Shown here in pieces: positions 47,417 through 59,085 of a DNA stretch of 64,000 bases. The stretch is from positions 474,079-538,078 of the forward strand of contig NW_020194588.1 in assembly GCF_002865645.1 (NCBI RefSeq). The letters run 5' to 3'. A program made the position numbers and the translations under genes. Source of the stretch: Hyaloscypha bicolor E (lineage: Eukaryota > Ascomycota > Leotiomycetes > Helotiales > Hyaloscyphaceae). A model generated the notes under the pieces. The model was not told the DNA's origin and made no database searches. It saw nothing but the letters and a program-made list of their open reading frames with translations. Position 1 is the stretch's first letter; each line of letters begins with the position of its first letter.

Positions 47417-49427
47417 ATGGTGCAATTCAGGAAGAGTCTGGCCTTACTATGGCTGTGTACAATACAATGTACAACTGCCATTGATGTGGACTGGACGAGT
47501 CCCCGTATGCTCCAAATTCAACCCCACCCAGCCTCGGCCACAGCTGACAAAAGCATAGAATCGGTCAAAGACGCAGCCGCCACAATCGCAGCAGGAATGA
47601 TGAGCTACTACGTCGGAAACCAGTACGGGCAAACGCCTGGGATCTTGCCAGGACCATACTACTGGTGGGAAGCAGGCGCAATGTGGGGAGCGATGGTCAA
47701 CTACTGGCACTACACCGACGACACGAAGTGGAACGACTTGACGATGCAAGCTTTACAATGGCAGGTCGGACCACACAACGATTTCATGCCTCCCAATGCC
47801 TCGGCATCACTAGGGAATGATGATCAAGCATTCTGGGGCATGGCCGCGCTGCAAGCAGCAGAATACAAATTTCCCGACCCGGTATACCCACAACCTTCCT
47901 GGCTGTCCCTCGCGCAAGCGGTCTTCAACGAGCAGTCCGGGCGCTGGGACACGCAGCACTGCAACGGGGGGATTCGATGGCAGATCTACGAGATCACGGG
48001 CTGGAACTTGAAGAATTCTATATCGAATGGATGTTTCTTCAATATCGCGTCCAGACTGGCAAGATATACGAACGACGATATGTATGCGCAGTGGGCGGAG
48101 AAGGTCTGGGATTGGATGTGGCGGATCGGGCTAATTGATTCGAATTATAATGTTTTTGATAATACGGAGGCGGATCGGATGAATTGTACGACGATCGACC
48201 ATACGCAGTGGAGCTATAATGCGGGGACGATGCTCATGGGAGCGAGTACTATGTGGAACTACGTCTGTGCACCCCTTTCTGCCTTCTCCCCCCACACACC
48301 TTCCCACTAACACGTCACAGACACAATCCGATCTCTGGAAAAACAGAACCAGTAACTTGCTAAGCACATTAGTCTTCGACTACTTCCACGACGGTATAAT
48401 GAAAGACATCTGCGAGCAAAACAATGCCTGCAACGTCGACCAGCACTCCTTCAAAGCCTACCTCTCCCGCTGGCTTGCCGCAACAACCCAAATGGCACCC
48501 TTCACCTACTCCATCATCGCCCCTCTCCTTCTATCCTCTGCCAAAGCAGCAGCAGCCCAATGCACCGGGGCCCCAACCGGCAACGTCTGTGGTCTAAAAT
48601 GGTACAACAACGGGACCTGGGACGGCACAGCTGGCGTTGGTCAACAGATGGCTGCGCTGGAGGTTGTGTTGGGGACCATGGTAGGCAAGGCAGTTCCGGC
48701 GGTTACAAATACGACGGGTGGCACGAGCCCGAGTAACCCGCACGCGGGGTATAACTCCTCCTCGATCCCGCCGGGGGAGACCGTAAGTCCGCCGACGAAA
48801 GCGGATAAAATCGGCGCGTGGTTCCTCACGGCAGTATTCTTGGTCGGCGCGTTGTATATGTGGTGGTTTATGAACACTAGTTCGCATGAGTGGCGGTCGC
48901 GGCCGACTGTTGGTGGGAAGCCGGGACGGCGAGGAAGGACCATATCCACAATCGATGCGCGACGTTCGGGCGGTACGGCCGTGGCTAGGGGGGTTGAGGC
49001 GAGTGCTGCGAATGGAGGAGCAAAGTACGGTGGCGCGGCGTCGAAGGAGTATGCAGCAGTCCTGCCGGTCCACGAACTAGGCAGCGCAAAAGGGGCTGCG
49101 GATAGAGGGTCGAAGAGGCGGTCAAATGTCCTCACTAAACCCGACCGCTCCTCCACTTTCTCGTCCACGGGCGTGTTTCCGAGTGATAGGAATGGCCATG
49201 CGAGGAGTGCGAGCTATGTGTCTGAGAAGGCGGCGAGGAACAGTCTGAGAGGCCTGCCACCGATACATGAGAGGGAGAAGGAGGAGAGGCGGCGGCGGCG
49301 GAGTAATGGGCTGCACGGAGACGATAAGGAGAGGAGGAGTCGGGGGCAGAGTTTTGGCGAGGAGAAAGAGAAAGCGAGCAGAGGGTCGCGATTCAAGGAA
49401 GAAGAGATGCCCAGTCGGCTGGACTAA
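47417..49427 (+). CDS. GH76 family protein, Dfg5/Dcw1-type cell-wall mannosidase/transglycosidase
   Basis: Exons 47417-48262 and 48321-49427; the intron begins GTCTGT (weak donor) and ends GTCACAG; 650 residues. Signal peptide SLALLWLCTIQCTTA. GH76 motifs: YYWWEAGAMWGAMVNYW, the catalytic pair in LGNDDQAFWGMAALQAAE (D135 and D136), NGGIRWQIY, NSISNGCFFNIASRLARY and QWSYNAGTMLMGAS. Dfg5/Dcw1 enzymes act at the plasma membrane and link GPI-glycoproteins to wall glucan. Unusual: instead of a terminal GPI signal, a helix (IGAWFLTAVFLVGALYMWWF) is followed by about 200 mostly basic, Ser/Arg-rich residues, so the protein is predicted to be a type I membrane protein with a cytosolic tail. The upstream frame to 47150 lacks a signal peptide at its start, so ATG 47417 is preferred. 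Confidence 0.92.
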
Positions 49428-49748
49428 AACGGGGAATCGCAGGGAAGAGGCGGGTATTACGAGACATGGATATGGTGTTATGAAATGACTGTTCGTGTCA
49501 GGCGTTTCGGGTATATATTGGTTGGCATTGGAATTGCATTTCTTGATGGATAACTCAAGAGGATTTTGGGAGACGAGATGAGAGGTGCGTGGCTGTGAAT
49601 AGCGGGAAGGGGAGGGGAGCATAACTGGCTGCATTGTGGTGTGATAGGTACAACAATGAATTATATCTGCCAACAACCAGCTATCTTGTTGGGGTTCTCA
49701 ACTACGAACCAGATCCCACCTTCACCTGCCTAAGCCGCCATAGCGCCA
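49428..49748. other. intergenic, no gene recognised
   Basis: 3' flank of the GH76 gene and of the broken transporter; nothing else seen. Confidence 0.4.
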
Positions 49749-50045
49749 TCATTCAGCTTTGGCCTCCTCAATATGCATATTCCCCCTTCCAACCCCCTTT
49801 TCCGCGATATCAGGAATAGTATTCCTGACCGCGGCCCAGTCACATTCAAACGCCGTTGCAATCTCCTCTAAACCACGCCCCTTCGTCTCGGGAAAGAACC
49901 CCCAAACAACACCAAACAGTTCAGCATCAAACACAACAACACAATATAGTACATCCATGATATGTTCTCGATGGCGATGGGACTCACGAACTGGCTGACG
50001 ATGAGGCCGACGTGGGATGATAATGATCTTGATATCCTTAGCTAG
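49749..50045 (-). pseudogene. C-terminal fragment of an MFS sugar transporter
   Basis: The minus strand reads SLSSHVGLIVSQFVSPIA, ENISWMYYIVLLCLML, and then after a one-base frame change near 49905 GFFPETKGRGLEEIATAFE to a stop at 49751-49749. PETKGR.LEEI is the end-of-helix-12 signature of sugar porters (hexose or disaccharide uptake at the plasma membrane). Only about 90 of about 530 residues remain, and the frame is broken upstream of 50045. It sits at the edge of the transposon-rich region, which probably destroyed the rest. Confidence 0.68.
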
Positions 50046-50550
50046 AACTGTCGTCGATACAGGCGCCCTTTCCAGCCTCCTGTCGCATCTTCTCAAGCGG
50101 CTCCAGCTTCGGCGCAGGTGTTCAGAAAGTTCTAGCCGATCAAGTGGGCTTGGGGTGTGGGGTACCTGAACCGCCTATCTCGCAAAACCATCGTGATGAA
50201 CTTGACGATGGTTAATCCCAGCCCAACGCCACTTATATGTGGCGCAGTATGAGAGATGGTCGGTTTGAACCTATTTGAAATAAATATTACTTATTATAAT
50301 TGTTAAGGGCTCTAGATATATAATGATTCTTGTGCCTCGCTTAGCCTAGAACAGAAACATATACAGTATCTCCGGTGCACCTTTCAAGAATGTTTATTTA
50401 CCAGGCAAATGCAGTCTATACGCATATTATTTAACACTTTAAAGTAAGCAAACGTGGCCATTCTAGTTATCTTCGAGCATATATTCCCCGAGCTTTTCTA
50501 TATCGCAGACAATACTTTCGCACGAGCAATCCTACTTACCCTAATAAGTA
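50046..50550. other. intergenic at the edge of the transposon-rich region
   Basis: Composition shifts toward AT from about 50280. No gene recognised. Confidence 0.4.
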
Positions 50551-51490
50551 TTATAATGTCTTCCGTACCGAGCCCTATTGCCCCCTACTCGAGCTCCCAT
50601 GCGACTACCGATGCTATCACTACTCCTTCGATCGGGAAGGCTGTGGCCGGCCCACCTCTCGTACGTATAATTCTCGAGTCATATAGTAAGGAGATACTTA
50701 AGTCTATAAGCGAGTAGTTTCTTGATTACGCTATCGAGGTACGACTCTAAATAATTAGCGCAAGTGAACTAGTAAAGCTACTTACCAAGGCAAACAGGCT
50801 TGGGTATTAGAAGACAGACATCGTTAATAACGAAAATGGTTCTTGTCCTATTCAGGAAGGCAATACAAATTCACGATTAAAGCCTAATATAATCGGAAGC
50901 TCAGAGCCACTAGCTATAATTACTAGCCAGTATTGCCCTCGCTTTATAGCTCTGTCTTAACTACCCTCCGTTAAAAAATCTCGAGCCTCAAGTTATACGA
51001 ATACAGCCTAAGTCCTGTAAGACGAGCCTCTCCCGGTGGACGCATATCTCAATGCCCCCAATACCCAAAGGGCTACTCCTTTCTGGAAAGAAGGTGACTA
51101 TAGTATTCAGAGTATACAGGGTATTACGGATATGCAAGATGAGGCATTAGTAGCTACTGGACTACTACGAAATAGGGACAAAGGGAGTTCTCAAGGACCG
51201 GATCCGTAGCTCATGTTCCAAGGTCTCGCAATGTCTTGAAAAGAATACGGACACAGAATATGGGAGGTAGAGTGTAGAACCAGGGTCCTAGAAAGCTAGT
51301 TCGAGCATCGGCTGGAAAGTCATCTCTGTCGATTACTGCCCGCCTCTCGAGCTTGTAGTCATCTCTGACTCAGAACCGGAACTAGAACCTGGAGATAATG
51401 GCGATTATTAAACCAAGGCGCTTTCTGGTCCCAACCCAATACCCTAACATAAAGCAAAGCCTGGAGGATTAATTAGAAGAAGCTAAGAAA
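50551..51490 (+). pseudogene. RIP-damaged reading frame, 5' part (split by the 7 kb element)
   Basis: From ATG 50551 (MSSVPSPIAPYSSSHATTDA) one frame runs about 230 codons and is interrupted only by TAA, TAG and one TGA codons. All of these are one C-to-T or G-to-A step from CAA, CAG, TGG or CGA. Between the stops the text is protein-like (SVPSPIAPYSSSH, VDAYLNAPNTQRATPFWKEG, LVATGLLRNRDKGS). Near 51.3 kb coding character moves to another frame (VISVDYCPPLELVVISDSEP), ending ...RRS-stop-ETI at the element boundary. No family recognised; it may itself be part of a repeat, since RIP acts on duplicated DNA. Confidence 0.6.
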
Positions 51491-51501
51491 CGATAAACTT
51501 T

Positions 51502-51610
51502 GCAGGCTCGGCAAAAATACCTGAGGCATCGATACCGGTATCGATACTGGATGGTATTAGTCAGGTATTGCAAGAAATCGATAGTATTAATACCAGAATC
51601 GATTCTTATC
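51502..51610 (+). repeat. left terminal and subterminal repeats of the 7 kb element
   Basis: Terminal GCAGGCTCGGCAAAAAT followed by several ATCGATACC/GGTATCGAT motifs on both strands. Confidence 0.65.
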
Positions 51611-51869
51611 CCAAAAATTAACTCTTTCTTTTATTATTTAAATTATATAATAATATATTATTATATAATTCCTTTAATTCCTAGTCTTTCTACCAAAAGA
51701 ATTACTTGCTATTATTAATAAAAGTTAATAATATCTTAAATTTAAAATAGCTCTTATATTTGGAGAATTAAGCCCTATATTCGTATTTCTTATCCAGCTT
51801 TAGGTTGTTTATTGTTCGGCTAATCTCAGTTGTGTAATAACTAAGATTGAGCCAGGGGGAGGTATTATG

Positions 51870-51911
51870 TTACTAGGAGCCAGATATCGGGAATTAAACC
51901 CAATTTACTAG
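51870..51911. repeat. RIP-altered copy of the fragment at 41073-41119
   Basis: Same order of landmarks as the copy at 41.1 kb (AGGAGC, ATATCGGGAA, AACCCAA, TTAC), with C replaced by T in several places. Confidence 0.55.
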
Positions 51912-53679
51912 ATTACTTGTATCCTTTATTTTAGTTTAATGACTGGCCAAGCGTAGATCTTGACTCCATATAGTAGGGAGAAGTTATACTCTCGGTCTAT
52001 TATATCTTATATTACCTTAATTCTTAGTATTCCTATTTTGATTCTGATTTTGTTTCCCACTCTGTATTTTTATCTGGTCCCAGATAATGGATTCTGTTTG
52101 TCTCAGGTTTAGGGTCTTCCTCTCCTGTATTCGGAATTCTCTATAGGAATCTCGGCCTGTGAATAATACTTAGTTATAGCGGGAGTTCTCTCTATCTCTC
52201 CTCAAACTTTATTGGGTTTATTTCCCGGTTTTAATATCTCTCTAGTATATAAGCTGCCCGGTTTACTAGAATCTGCTTCTTAATTATTTCTTTATAGTTA
52301 TTTCTAGCTATATCTGGTTCCTATAGTCTATAATTAGATATAAAGAAGTATAATAAGAAGTTTTTTTATTAAATATAATATACTATAGTTTAATAGAGAA
52401 CCTTTTATCTTTTATTTTTAGGATCTTTTATTCGAAATAGGCTAAAAGCTATAAAGATAATAAGCTTATTAATTATTTTTGGGAGAATAAGTCTAATTTC
52501 TTGTTTTATATTTCTTAGATTTATTAGAATTAAATTAAGCTTTTTTTAAACCGCTTTTATAACTATATACTCTAGTTATATATATTATATTATTAGATCT
52601 ATTCTATAGATTAAATATATCTAAAGCTCTTTTATTAGCTAGTTTAGGTCTTTTCTTATTTTTATTCTATTATATAAGAAATACTATATTAGATTACTTG
52701 TTTTAAGAACTATAAACTTAGTATTTATTATTTTTTATAATTATTCCGAACTTTTTATTATAAATGGCCTTATAGTTCTATTATTAAAGTTAATATTTAA
52801 AAGTTTTCGATTTATTAATATTTTATATACTCTTATAAATTTCCAGATTTAAAGGCTTTTTTTTATTTTTTTTATTTTATATCTAAAAATAAAGCTTAGT
52901 TAAGATTAAATTAAATAAATCTAGTTTTATACTTTTATTTTTAAGAAAACTTTCTATAATCTTTTTAATACTTTTTTTTAGTATTTAATCTTTATATTAT
53001 TATAAGTCTTTTTAGAATTATTAGTTCTATTTTTATAAAGTTTTAGATATTCTTTATTACTTTCTTATTTTTGGCCTATACTTTTTCTTATATATTTAAT
53101 TTCTATATTTTGGGTTCTGAATTTATTATTTAAGTAATTTATAAATAATATTAAAAATATATATTTAGTATATTATAGATATCTTTTAGTTTTTTTTTAT
53201 AATAGTAGTTATAATAAATATTATAAACTCTTTTTATTAGCTTTAAATAAAGGCAAATTTATAGAATATAATTAATTTAGAATATAGTTATTAAATCTAG
53301 GATATATTAATTATTTTATAAATTAGTTATAAGACTATATTTGCTTAAATTTTTTAATAATTAATTCTTTAATAATTTGGGTTTATATTAACTAAGGCAT
53401 TTATATTACTCTTATTATTATAGTTATAGCTAATATTATTATTATAATATTTAGATTAAAGTAGCCTAGGCTTTTATTTTCTTTTAAGAAATATATATAG
53501 AAGTCTTTAATTATCTTTTTTATAACTTTTTTCTATATTATAATATAGTATTCTTGCTTTAGTTTTTTTTTTATAAATATTTGACTCTAGATTTAGGAAT
53601 TATATTATAAATTAGATCTTTAATATTATTAGAGAGTTTATTACTAGAATTTGACTTTTTAATAATAGATAAAATTTTC

Positions 53680-54090
53680 TTAATTATTTTCTCTTAAAAT
53701 TCCTTTATTTATTATTTAATATTTATTTCTATAAGAATTCTAAGATATTTATATAAGTGCTTTAAGAAAACCATTTATATTTCTTTAACTAATATATAAT
53801 ATATTAAGCTAATTTTTAGAAGAAAGAGTTTCCCTTAATTAATTTTAATAGCTATAGTCTAGTAATATATATCGAGTATTTAAAGAAACTTAATAGTTTT
53901 TTTCTGGTTTTTTAGAATAATAGTAGTATTATTTATATATATAATAGTTTTTATTATTTTTATTTTAGTTTTTATTTTTATTATTTATTATTATATATAT
54001 AAAAGCTTTTATTATAATAATAAAAAGTAAATAGCTAATAGAATCTTTTTGCCTTATTTTACTCCGGATTTTAATTCTCTTATTTCCAAA
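53680..54090 (-). pseudogene. fossil non-LTR (LINE) retrotransposon reverse transcriptase
   Basis: One minus-strand frame, read through its stops, shows reverse-transcriptase blocks in order. First LKSGVK-stop-G, the position of the S-G-V-R-Q-G motif, followed by a hydrophobic segment with FLLL. Then IIYINNTTIILKNQKKT, where Y-x-N-N-T-T stands for the Y-A-D-D-T catalytic box. Then IKIN-stop-GKLFLLKI, the usual G-L-K-I-N-x-x-K segment downstream. Stops are TAA or TAG at places where Gln or Trp is expected. LINEs copy RNA into DNA at the target site. This one is dead, with both catalytic Asp codons changed. The element's full borders are not clear. Confidence 0.6.
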
Positions 54091-57000
54091 TTTTAGTAAA
54101 ATTCTAATAGTTTTTATTACTTTTTAAAGTAATTAGTAATTTATTCGGTTATATGTTTTTTTTTAATTCAGGAATAAAATATAAATATTATTACTTATTT
54201 CTTTTATTTCTTTATATTTTATAATTATATTCTAAATTATTTATATATTATTATTAATTAGTTATCTAATTAGAAATATTAATTATTATTTTTTAATAGT
54301 TGGATTTAAGGCTTAAATAAGCCTTATTATTAGTATTTTAGTATATAGCTTATAGTTTATATTTATAAATATAAGAGGCCTATAATTAGCTAATAATAAA
54401 GAATTATTTTTCTTATTTAAAAAGATTATATAATACTTATATTATTAATAGATTATTATTCTTTTTATTTATAGTAATTTTTAGAAGTCTTTTATAAAGC
54501 TTATATAATAGATTATTAATTTCGAGTAATTTTTTTAAAATCATTCTTTATATAAATACCCTTATTTCTTATACTAGAATTAGCTTTTTGAATTATTTTA
54601 TTTTAAAATTAGATATTTAAGTATTTTTTAAATAGTTTTCTTAATTTATTTCTTATTATATAGGGTTTTATAATAGGCTATATAGGTTTTAAAGATTTTT
54701 TTTGGATTTTGTTTTTATATATATATATATTTTTTAGATAATTCTTAATTATTTCTATAATCTTATTTAAATTTCTTTTCATTCTTATATAAAATTCTTT
54801 TATAAGTCTTTTTACTAGTATTATAAGTATAATTTTTATAATTTTTCTAGTTTAGATAATTTTCCTAAATATTAATAGAGCTTAGTTTATTCTTAAATTT
54901 ATAGCTAATATATCTAAAAAAAACTCTTTCTTTTTCTATAGCTTATATTTTTATTTCTCGATTTTAATTTATATAATATAGGGTTTTTTTTAATTACTTC
55001 TTTTCTTTTTTTATAAACTTTTATATTATAGCTTTAAAGCTATTTTATTTTTTCTAGAAGTTTCTTATAAATAATATATATAGTTTATTAATAATAAAAT
55101 CTTTAACTTTTTTCTTTTTAGAAGTTTTAAATTTAAATATTATTTTTTAGAGCCTTTAAATACTAGAAATAAGAACTTGATTTAAATACTAATTATTTTA
55201 TAATTAATATTAAGTCTTATAAATTAGATATTTTAGTTTATAAATAGCTTTATTTAGTTTTCTTTTATATAGATTTTATTAATTCTCGATATCTCTATTC
55301 TTTTTTTATTTTATTTTGGCTTTTAGTAAAATATATAAGCTTTAGAATTAGGGTATTATTATTTTTACTTATTTATTATTTTGCTTTTTTATTTACTAAA
55401 AGCCTTTATTAATTTTTTTTAAAGTATTAATATATTTAATACTAATTTCTCTTTAGTCTCTATAATTAATTAGCTTTATTAGATTCTAGTTTCTGGCTAT
55501 TATATTATTATTTAAAATATAATTTAGGTTTTATCTCTTTTTAATTTTATTATTAAATTATTCTAGTTTTTTTTTATATTTATTAAAATATAAATATTTA
55601 ATATAATTAGATTTCTATTTTTATATTTTAATAAAAAATATAGTCTTTATTATTTTTTGGTTTAGATATTTATTAAATAGTTTTATAATTAATAATTATA
55701 ATAGTTCTTTCTTATTTTTCTTTATAGTTTATAATAATACTTATTACTTTATATTAGGCTTTAAGTTCGAGAGCTATTTTTTATTAAAATATATTTCTTG
55801 AATTATTATAATATTTATATTTATATTTTATATTAGATTATATAAGTTATAGAATTTGGCTAAATTATTTAGTATTTATATATTAATAGAAACTATAAAA
55901 ACATTATTTATTAACTTTTTATAATAGTATTTAATAATTACTATAGCTAATTAGCTAAAGGAAAATAAAATATTAAAGATACTAAAAGCAGATTAAAATA
56001 ATAGATAATTCTATAAGGCATTTTTTTTAAATAATTATTTATAGATCTTATATTTAATCTTTAATAAGTTCTTAGCTAAAAACTTATATAAAAACCTATT
56101 CTTTTTTCCTTTTATCTTAGGAAAATATATTTTAAATTTTTAAATTTCTAGTAATTACAAGAATTAAATTATTTTAATAACTTCTTTTATACTTTTATAA
56201 TATTAAAGCCCAAGCTAAAACTTGACTTTTAAATTCAGATTTAGCTTTAAAAACTATATTTCAATATATTTAATTATTACTTCTAGTAGAATATTATTAA
56301 TTTAAGAGGTAATAAAAGTTCATACTTTAATATTTCTATAAAGAAATATTTGAATTATTTACTTGCTATTATAATTTTATTAGTAATTTATCTTATTAAA
56401 AAACTTTATATATTTATAATTTCTAAGTTTTATAATTTAGCTAGTTTTATTATTTCGAATTATAAACTAAATGGTTTTTATATTTTCATTTAATTCTAGC
56501 TTAAATATTTTAATTATTCTTTTTAAAAGAACTTTCTCTAGCCCTATTCCCTTATCTTTTATATATATATTTTTAGCTTTTTTGGGAAATATATATAAAT
56601 ATAGTAACTATTTATATATATTAATACTCTTATTTCTTTTTAGTTACTTTAGCTAGCTCTTTTCTTATTTATCCGGTATTAAGTTCCGATCTTAGTAGCC
56701 CTAATATACTTACTTTTAATAGGCCTTTATACTTGAAAGAAGATTTACTAATAGAGAATAGGCCTTTATTTTCTTTTCTTATAGGTATTATATTTATTAC
56801 AAGTTTTATATTAGACTTCTTTTATAGTTTTACTAATAGATAGCCAGGCTTTTTAGTTATTATTAGGATATAACCTCTTTTATAGGCTACTCTTATTTTA
56901 TTCTTTAGAGTAAAAGTTCTTATTTTACAAAGTATTATTCTTTATTTAATACTTACCTAGAGCTCTAATAGCTTCTTATTAAATTAGAGAAAGGCAGGTA

Positions 57001-58123
57001 ATAGAATCTTAGTATTCGAGTTATTTTCTTTATAATTTTAAAGAAATTAGACAAGTTCTTGGTTAGCCTATATTTGGGTAGTAATTTTTATTACCTTTAG
57101 GCTCAGGTAATAGATAATTCAAAGAAATTAATAAAGAAGTTAGAGGCTTTATTCGGAAATATAAGTAAAGAGGCTTCTCTGGCTGGGTTCTTTATAAATA
57201 ATCTAATAATTATTTTTTCCGGCTCTATAGCCTTGCCCTTCCCTTTATTCTTTTTAGGCTTATATTCTTTTCTTTTTATTTTCTTTACCGGAACTATTTC
57301 ACTTATAGGTTCTATTATTATTATTTCGGATATATTTATAATAGAAATAATAGAAATAAGGTCTTTAGCTAGTAAAAGAAGTCTTTATTATTTCTCGGAT
57401 TATTTCTTTTTTCGAGCCTTTTTTATCTCTTTCTTATTTATATAGTCTTTAGTCTTAGTAGCCTAATTAGTTAAAAGTATAAGAGTTAAGGGAATTCTTT
57501 TATTTTATTTATTAATACTATTTATAGTAATACTAGAACTAGTAGCTATAGCTCTTACTTTAGTATTATTAGATTTGCTTTGGTTTATCTCTTATAATTA
57601 TTCTATAATTATCTCTTTACTTATTAATTTATTAGTCTGGTTCTTAGTTTCTTGCCTATTAGCTAAGTTCTTAAAAGAAGCTCTGTTTTTACTAATATTA
57701 TCTTGGTTATAGCTTAAATTAGTAGATTTTATATTAATATTATTAGTATTAGATAGGTCTGTATTTAAGTATAATTATATTATTATTAATAATTACTTTA
57801 TAGTTATTTAATATTTCTATATACTTAGAATAGAATAAGAATATCTTGGGATCTCTAGCCAAGTAATTGTCTATTATTGGGGTAATAAAAAATTTTCACG
57901 GCCCGGAGTAGTAGTGAGGCTATCTCTAATACTAATATTATTGGGCCTTGACCCAATTATATTCTCTGAGATATCTGCTCAGAGTTCCGAGAACTTGAAA
58001 GGTACTATATTTAACTATTTTGTAACCCGATCAATATAATTCTCTTTGCATTAGCTATTCTGATGGTTAATCGAGCTATAAGCCTGCTCTATAACCGTAT
58101 TAAGGCATCAAACTTGTATAGGA

Positions 58124-58148
58124 GAACGCATACTGGTGGTATGCGTTC
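58124..58148. repeat. perfect 10-base inverted repeat, 5-base loop
   Basis: GAACGCATAC, loop TGGTG, GTATGCGTTC. It lies in a stretch of normal composition inside the 7 kb element. Confidence 0.7.
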
Positions 58149-58454
58149 CCAGGAAGAGCCTAATTGAATTAGTAATAGCTTTTGCAGGAGGATGCAGACC
58201 TTTCCAGCTGCTTCAGCTATCCATCAGCCCGTTGAGCTCCCCCCGGGATTCGTATTTCTTATCAAGATGCTAAATATATAAGCGAGCCTCACGAAAATCT
58301 CAAAAGCTTATTTTTACTTAAAATAGCCGCATTGAGATGGTTTTAGTCTAAAATATAAGATAAGTAGCTAAATAGAAAGCCTAAATCAAGTAGAATATTT
58401 GCGCTACCAAAAGTTTTCTTATAAGGGAAGTGGCTCTAAAGTTAATTGCAATTA

Positions 58455-58547
58455 AAGGGGGGAATTGGGTTCGGGGAATCGATACCTTACGATTCTGGCA
58501 TCGATACCTATCGATACCGGAAATTAAGGAATTTTTGCCGAGCCTGC
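58455..58547 (-). repeat. right terminal and subterminal repeats of the 7 kb element
   Basis: Inverse of the left tip (about 20 bases) with four ATCGATACC-like motifs inside it. Confidence 0.65.
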
Positions 58548-58553
58548 GATAAA

Positions 58554-59085
58554 GCAATGGGAATTCTAGATTGACAAACTGGACGAACAGCTCGAGAAGT
58601 CCCAGAAGGAAGTGGGGAGGCTTAATACTGAGCTCCACCAGAGAAATGCTCAGGTGTGGAATTTAGAAGGGGTGGGATTACAAAACGAGCAAGAAGGTCA
58701 AGATAGACGCAGTCTCTCACTATCCCAAGAGGAAACCCGCATCTCCACGTCGTCGCTGGAGAATGACCATCTCCGAACTCGACAGGAGTTGTGGCTTCTT
58801 CAGGAACGAGTAGGAGCGGAAGGAGCGGAAAGAGTGGAAAGAGCCGGAGGAGCACCAAAAGTAGGTCGACTCTGTCAAGAGACATGGCAGCGGGCAACGT
58901 ACATTCTTATATTCGGAAGCATGAAGACGGTGGACGGTGAAGCATGGATAAGTATGAAATTGTTAGGGTATGAGCGCAGAGTGCATAATATACCGCGCGA
59001 AGGAAGGACCGAACGCCAACGAAGCATTAGCTATATCGGAAACCGCGCCCGGGGTCGGAGTTTAAGGGAAATGCTTATGGGGTAG
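58554..59085 (+). pseudogene. RIP-damaged reading frame, 3' part (coiled-coil)
   Basis: Directly after the element the frame reads KQWEF, a TAG, then IDKLDEQLEKSQKEVGRLN and LHQRNAQVWNLEG, and stays open to the TAG at 59083-59085. The first ~80 residues form a probable coiled coil; the rest is Arg/Gly-rich. Joined at the CGATAAA repeat, its frame continues that of the 5' part (ETI then KQWEF), so both belong to one gene split by the insertion. Function unknown. Confidence 0.55.

Larger units (their letters stand above)
51499..58546. mobile_element. about 7 kb AT-rich DNA element with terminal inverted repeats (hAT-like), RIP-degraded, with nested LINE
   Basis: The left end has GCAGGCTCGGCAAAAATACC (51502-51521) and the right end its inverse, GAATTTTTGCCGAGCCTGC (58529-58547). 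Both subterminal regions are rich in GGTATCGAT-type repeats, as is usual for hAT transposase binding regions. CGATAAA occurs directly outside both ends (51491-51497, 58547-58553) as a candidate target duplication. Four bases between the left copy and the CAGG tip leave the exact end open. The interior is extremely AT-rich and contains a minus-strand LINE reverse-transcriptase fossil, so it is probably a nest of elements rather than a single transposon. Confidence 0.65.

Noticed and set aside
56471..57445. Open frames of 60-70 codons rich in Phe, Leu and Ile in the AT-rich block
   Set aside because: Translation of AT-rich DNA gives hydrophobic strings that imitate membrane proteins; strand and frame do not match the LINE fossil.
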